15,819 nucleotides of DNA from Bryobacteraceae bacterium (GTDB lineage Bacteria; Acidobacteriota; Terriglobia; Bryobacterales; Bryobacteraceae), in NCBI GenBank assembly GCA_025350445.1, contig JANXXV010000303.1:1-15819 (forward strand), read 5' to 3'. Below, one piece after another: positions 15,765-15,819 of this stretch. The notes under the pieces are model-generated. The model searched no databases. It was given only the letters and a program-made list of their open reading frames with translations, and was not told the DNA's origin. The translations under genes were made by a program, and so were the position numbers. The stretch's first letter is position 1, and each line of letters opens with the position of its first letter.

Positions 15765-15819
15765 ACGTTAAGTCCGTCTGCAATGGCTCAAGACTACGAG
15801 GCATGCATCGCGTCCTCGG

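Noticed and set aside
15797..15818. Inverted repeat CGAGG...CCTCG near the right edge, considered as a terminator or operator
   Set aside because: The stem is only five base pairs with a 12-base loop and no U-tract, so it is not distinguishable from chance.

Overview
The window looks like chromosomal DNA from a moderately GC-rich Gram-negative soil-type bacterium, most likely an acidobacterium. That placement is an inference from gene content: secreted TPR and coiled-coil proteins packed against a kdp locus with a divided sensor. No rRNA or marker tree is available to confirm it. I found no tRNA, rRNA, CRISPR array, insertion sequence or phage gene. The window is almost fully coding.

Plus strand, 1-6421: a tightly packed run whose genes overlap or sit no more than about 20 bases apart. 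It holds the 3' two-thirds of uvrA, an exported 11-repeat TPR protein, two small signal-peptide proteins of unknown function, a membrane sensor kinase matching the C-terminal half of KdpD, and the response regulator KdpE. A 73-base gap (6422-6494) is the likely control region for what follows.

Plus strand, 6495-13711: the K+ uptake operon. The order is a small Usp-like protein, an unannotated-looking 27-residue membrane peptide, kdpF, kdpA, kdpB, kdpC, and then two tandem KdpD N-terminal-type proteins (P-loop/KdpD domain plus Usp domain, without any kinase). The second of these is canonical and the first has lost several family motifs. The sensor therefore appears to be split: the kinase half lies upstream with kdpE, and the cytosolic sensing half lies downstream of kdpC, where a full-length kdpD usually sits. 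KdpFABC would pump K+ inward at the cost of ATP. The split sensor and KdpE would control it.

Minus strand, 15764-13708: a compact group read toward the kdp operon. It starts with a 42-codon N-terminal PII (GlnB-like) fragment, followed by a C-terminally anchored TPR protein, a doubtful 62-codon frame, and a CPA2-type cation/proton antiporter. The antiporter stop codon overlaps the stop of the last kdp gene by four bases. A K+ importer and a monovalent cation/proton antiporter thus meet tail to tail, which fits a shared role in cation balance (inference).

The observations most worth following up are the split and duplicated KdpD, the conserved-looking micro-peptide before kdpF, the extra Usp-like protein at the operon head, and the truncated PII.
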